A DNA stretch of 64,000 nucleotides from positions 17,693,195 to 17,757,194 of the forward strand of contig NC_047068.1 in NCBI RefSeq assembly GCF_902459465.1, in the 5' to 3' direction. The first letter of the stretch is position 1, and each line of letters starts with the position of its first letter. The position numbers and the translations under genes were made by a program. Shown piece by piece: positions 61,501-64,000 of the stretch. This DNA comes from Asterias rubens (Eukaryota > Echinodermata > Asteroidea > Forcipulatida > Asteriidae). The notes under the pieces are model-generated. The model saw nothing but the letters and a program-made list of their open reading frames with translations, was not told the origin of the DNA and made no database searches.

Positions 61501-63080
61501 CCTACCTTCTGATATTGCATTTCCAAGATGCTTTTGAAGCTCATCTTCAGCATCATTTGACTCTCAACTTTCCCTTCATCAGTCTGGAAGATGATGCTTA
61601 TCTTATTTTTGGTTAAGTTAATCACTACAATTGGATTTCCATCTCCGTCGTTGAGTTCCATTGTGAGGACACCCTTGGATCCAATGCTTGCTGAACTTTC
61701 AGAAAAACTGAACGGGTTTGATTTGAAGAAGAGAACCTGTTGGAAGGAATTGGAAATTTATTCTTAGTTTGTATACTTTGTGAAACATTATGTATAAGAA
61801 CCATGTTTACACCATCACTATAGGTGATCACATTTTGGAGAGAATGGAGGTATATGATGTTTCTGCAGAGTAAACATTGAGGTAAAGTCTTAAAGTAATT
61901 GAGTTCGAGTTTCAAGTCAAGTTTCAAGTCTGTACAAGAGTCAAGTTAGAAGTCTTTTAGGTAAAGTGTCTAAGTTTTCGTGGTGAAGTCTTAAGTCAAG
62001 TCCCAAGTATTTGAGGTTAAGTGTCTCAGTCTAGTCTGAAATCTTTGATGGTAACTTGTTGAGGCTTTTAGGTGAAGTGTTAAGTCATGTCTGAATTCTT
62101 TTAGGTAGAGCCTCTTTGAGGTAAAATCTCCAAGTATTTCAGCTTAAGTCTTTAAGTCTTTAATGTCAAGTCTCTAAGTTTTTGATGTCAAGTCTCAAGT
62201 AAAATCTGACATCTTTGAGGTCTATTTTCTAAAGTCTTTAGGTGAAGTCTTGTGGCGAGTCTTAAGCCTTTAAGGTCAAGTTTCTTAGTCTTGTAGGTGA
62301 AGTCTTAAAGGCAGTGGACAGACACTATTGGTAATTACTCAAAATAAATTTTAGCACAAAACCTTACTTGGTATCAAGTAATGGGGAGAGGTTGGTAGTA
62401 TAAAACATTGTGAGAAACGATTCCCTCTAAAGTGGAGTAGTTTTCGAGAAAGAAGTAATTTTCCACGAATTTGATTTCGAGAACTCAAGTTTAGAACTTG
62501 AGGTCTCGAAATCAAGCATCTAAAAGCACACAACTTCGTGTAACAAGGGTGTTTTTTCTTTCATAGTTAGTTATTTTATGCATATGTTGAGATACACCAA
62601 GTGAGAAGACTGGTCTTTGACAATTACCTATAGTGTACACTGTCTTTAAGTCAAGTCAAGTCGCTAAATCTCAGGTCATTTCTCTAAGTCTTTGAGGAAA
62701 AGTCTCAACTAAAGTCTCAAGTCAAATCTTTTGAGGTAAAGTCTGAAGTGAAGTCTCACCTCAAGTTCCTACATCATAGACACACACAGATTCAGTTTTA
62801 TCGACCCTGTTTATTTCTTGTCAACTTTAGTACTCACAGTCTGCTCAACATGGATGTCGTCTCGTTCACCAAACAGTGAATAACCATCTGGAAGACTGAA
62901 GGATCCAGCATCAGACTGTATGGATTGATTCGCTATTGAGTCTGGTTTACCTTTGTAAACCTCCACTATGAGACCATCAGATTCCAGGCGCAGGGGAGGC
63001 TGACCCAAGACCCTCTTGTCCATGACAACATCCACTGCATGGTTAATTGTTTGCCGTGCTAGGGTGCTAATTGTACCAGC
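49585..63080 (-). CDS. Polycystin-1-like receptor-channel (PKD1L/REJ family), 3' fifteen exons, 5' end outside window
   Basis: Exons in transcript order: 63080-62838, 61736-61506, 60449-60185, 59701-59571, 59135-58911, 58386-58216, 57520-57360, 56870-56117, 55820-55682, 54809-54577, 53576-53375, 52936-52446, 51932-51731, 51218-50658, 49820-49585. The frame stays open through 1414 visible residues. Order: REJ/GAIN-type extracellular part (1-245); GPS (CRYWD, SSEGC, CLCNHLSSFA, predicted cut between L307 and S308); TM1 (about 337-357); PLAT domain (366-490, ending CDRWLAVEKEDG); then the TM helices and TOP domain (TRAIFVEFSVFNGNINLF) of the 11-TM polycystin region; pore and last TM (1230-1300); short cytoplasmic tail. 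The family senses ligands or flow and pairs with PKD2-type subunits; in sea urchin sperm it acts in the acrosome reaction. The pore has LLGK where PKD2 has LGD. Intron 8 uses a GC donor. Confidence 0.95.
50277..50310 (+). ncRNA. Hammerhead-like core within a retroelement remnant
   Basis: 'ctgaagaaggtccgattt' followed by 'ggatcgaaagc' fits CUGANGA, a stem II of GGUCC with GGAUC, then GAAA. The downstream cleavage strand (UH site) is not found, so a working ribozyme cannot be claimed. It lies in an intron of the polycystin gene, antisense to it. The surroundings look like a Penelope-like or other retroelement end. Confidence 0.25.
53926..54137. mobile_element. MITE family B, copy 2 in a polycystin intron
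   Basis: Left end AATGGACCCTTCCCATGAAA is intact. The interior matches the other copies (tgcgcactaacgttttggtt, gacgcagacacgattgcg, tagtgcacaactctatag). The right terminal repeat is eroded. Confidence 0.9.
54857..55239. mobile_element. MITE family A subfamily (GGGAAGGTACAC ends) in a polycystin intron
   Basis: 'ttaaagggaaggtacacatt' to 'aaacgtgtaccttcccttta', with an inner 'gacttctagctagaagtc' perfect palindrome. Directly abutted at 55236 by a second, related start ('taaagggatggtatacgttt'). Confidence 0.93.
56925..57015 (+). mobile_element. tRNA-derived SINE fragment in a polycystin intron
   Basis: 'ggtagagcaccggactgaag', 'ctgatctgcagagtgtgggt', 'ttgagtcccttgtgtccttt' and 'agcaagatactttacca' follow the SINE order. 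It lies about 55 bp upstream of the exon 56870-56117 acceptor. Confidence 0.75.
60040..60135 (-). mobile_element. SINE body fragment, reverse
   Basis: Minus strand: 'gcccagtcgtgacacttgtg', 'tccctgagcaagacacttta', then 'ggtaaatgggtacctgtgtg'. This is the tRNA-SINE body without its tRNA head. Confidence 0.7.
60596..60713. mobile_element. MITE family I fragment
   Basis: 'catcctaagttaggccgagt', 'tactcgtcctaacttgagat' and 'gtttttgtgaaatcggc' match one half of 49030-49170. Confidence 0.7.
60824..61125. repeat. Three-copy tandem repeat, unit about 108 bp, in a polycystin intron
   Basis: Three units start 'aaaatcaaacactttcaa' at about 60824, 60931 and 61040. Each continues 'atctggct..tgttcatgtatgggtt' and 'gtggctggctgc'. 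They keep an open frame in two phases, but coding looks incidental. Confidence 0.9.
61893..62304. repeat. Degenerate AAGTCTTTAAGG satellite, left part
   Basis: Many loose units of 'aagtct..aaggt' or 'gtcaagtctcaagt' type. The pattern resumes at 62650-62769, after a MITE insertion. Confidence 0.85.
62305..62649. mobile_element. MITE family A inserted in the AAGTCT satellite
   Basis: Starts 'cttaaaggcagtggacagac' and ends 'agtgtacactgtctttaag'. Flanked on both sides by the same satellite, so insertion is clear. Confidence 0.93.
62650..62769. repeat. Degenerate AAGTCT satellite, right part
   Basis: 'tcaagtcaagtcgctaaatc', 'tctctaagtctttgaggaaa' and 'gtctcaactaaagtctcaag' continue the pattern interrupted by the MITE. 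It ends about 70 bp from exon 63080-62838. Confidence 0.85.
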
Positions 63081-63189
63081 CTAATAGTGGTGAAAAGTAG
63101 ATCGCAGCATCAAGGTATAATATTTTTAATCATGCATTTGCTATTTTAGAATACTCTCAAGGATCCCCTTGGAGATAATACCCTTGGAG

Positions 63190-63409
63190 ATATTCCCATG
63201 AAATATGTAAATTGCACGTGGCGCGTGCGCACTAACGTTTTGGTTAGCAAAATGAGGGAACATAGCGCTGTTTTGTACACGGCTAATAGGTGCGTGACGC
63301 AGACGCGATTGCGCGTCTGCTTAGTGCACAACTCTATGGCGTTTGCCAACCAACAGGGTCTGTACGCATGCGTGAATGTAATTAGCATATTTCATGGGTA
63401 GGGTCCATT
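63190..63409. mobile_element. MITE family B, copy 3 in a polycystin intron
   Basis: 'ttcccatgaaatatgtaaat' at the left and 'agcatatttcatgggtaggg' then 'tccatt' at the right. The interior is almost identical to 53926-54137, so it is probably a young copy. Confidence 0.92.
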
Positions 63410-63715
63410 GAATAATGCCCCACTTCACGTAGGTTAAAAGAATGCATATCCATGGCTTCAATTCAAACAATGTTCTCCACTTTAATACAGATGAAGGTGG
63501 CAACTTGCCCCTGCGTGACATTAAATTTTGGTCGATAGCCCAAATCGCTGAAGTGTAGCCCTCACCTTGAAGTGGCTTTTCAGCCTTGCGGTGTCTGGTT
63601 ATCATTAAATTTGGAAAATTCAATATACTAATACACTTGTGTAAGATTGCTCCTGTTTTACGACACCCCAGCTCTGTGTTGCAGTTAGTGTGTGGACATT
63701 CCTTTGTTCTGTCCA

Positions 63716-64000
63716 CTTAAAGACACTGGACACTATAGGTAATTGTCACAGACAAGTCTTCTCACTTGGTGTATAGCCTCAACATATGCGTAAAATAACA
63801 AACCTGTGAAAATTTTAGCTCAATTGGTCGTCGAAGTTGCGAGATAATAATGAAAGAAAAAACACCCTTGTCACACGAAGTTGTGTGCTTTTAGATGGTT
63901 GATTTCTAGACCTCAAATTCTAAATCTGAGGTCTCAAAATCAAATTCTACTTCTTTCTAGAAAACTATGTCACTTCAGAGGGAGCTGTTTCTCACAATGT
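63716..64000. mobile_element. MITE family A, cut by the right window edge
   Basis: 'ttaaagacactggacactat' start and the reverse family order (aataacaaacctgtgaaaat, gaagttgcgagataataatg, caaattctaaatctgaggtc, gagggagctgtttctcacaa). It continues past 64000. Confidence 0.92.

Overview
The window is animal nuclear DNA: AT-rich, with intron-split genes, GT-AG splicing and a dense load of short palindromic non-autonomous transposons. An echinoderm is the best guess, perhaps a sea star or sea cucumber. The reasons are a PKD1/REJ-type receptor-channel gene, a chitinase with a C-terminal CBM14 domain, and the style of the MITEs and tRNA-derived SINEs. No species can be named from sequence alone.

Layout. 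(1) 2.2-14.5 kb, plus strand: three small secreted-protein genes that I rebuilt by joining exons. They share an unrecognised domain of about 70 residues with four conserved cysteines, each encoded on one phase-1-entry exon. The second gene adds a CBM14 (peritrophin-A) chitin-binding domain. (2) 20.7-27.3 kb, plus strand: a complete eight-exon GH18 chitinase with CBM14, 496 aa. (3) 33.1-40.0 kb, minus strand: a complete nine-exon WDR45B/WIPI3 autophagy gene, 344 aa. (4) 40.5-47.2 kb, plus strand: a complete seven-exon mitochondrial enoyl-CoA hydratase ECHS1, 305 aa, divergent from WDR45B across 551 bp that contain a perfect TCTCGCGAGA palindrome. (5) 49.6-63.1 kb, minus strand: the 3' fifteen exons (1414 aa) of a polycystin-1-like gene with GPS, PLAT and an 11-TM polycystin channel region. 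Its 5' part lies beyond the right edge.

The most original content is the first cluster. The three small genes have the same architecture: a signal-peptide exon ending in phase 1, then a domain exon. Genes 1 and 2 also share diverged 5' flanks, so they look like tandem duplicates. The CBM14 exon of gene 2 begins at the same codon phase and with the same split Gly-Asp-Asn as the CBM14 exon of the neighbouring chitinase, which suggests local exon shuffling. A secreted chitin-associated module evolving next to a chitinase is the likeliest undescribed system here.

The rest is introns and intergenic DNA filled with at least ten palindromic repeat families, tRNA-Leu-derived SINEs, a LINE 3' end with a pentanucleotide tail, and several minisatellites. 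All splice structures were deduced by hand from frame, splice consensus and protein family similarity. Every multi-exon CDS closes in frame.
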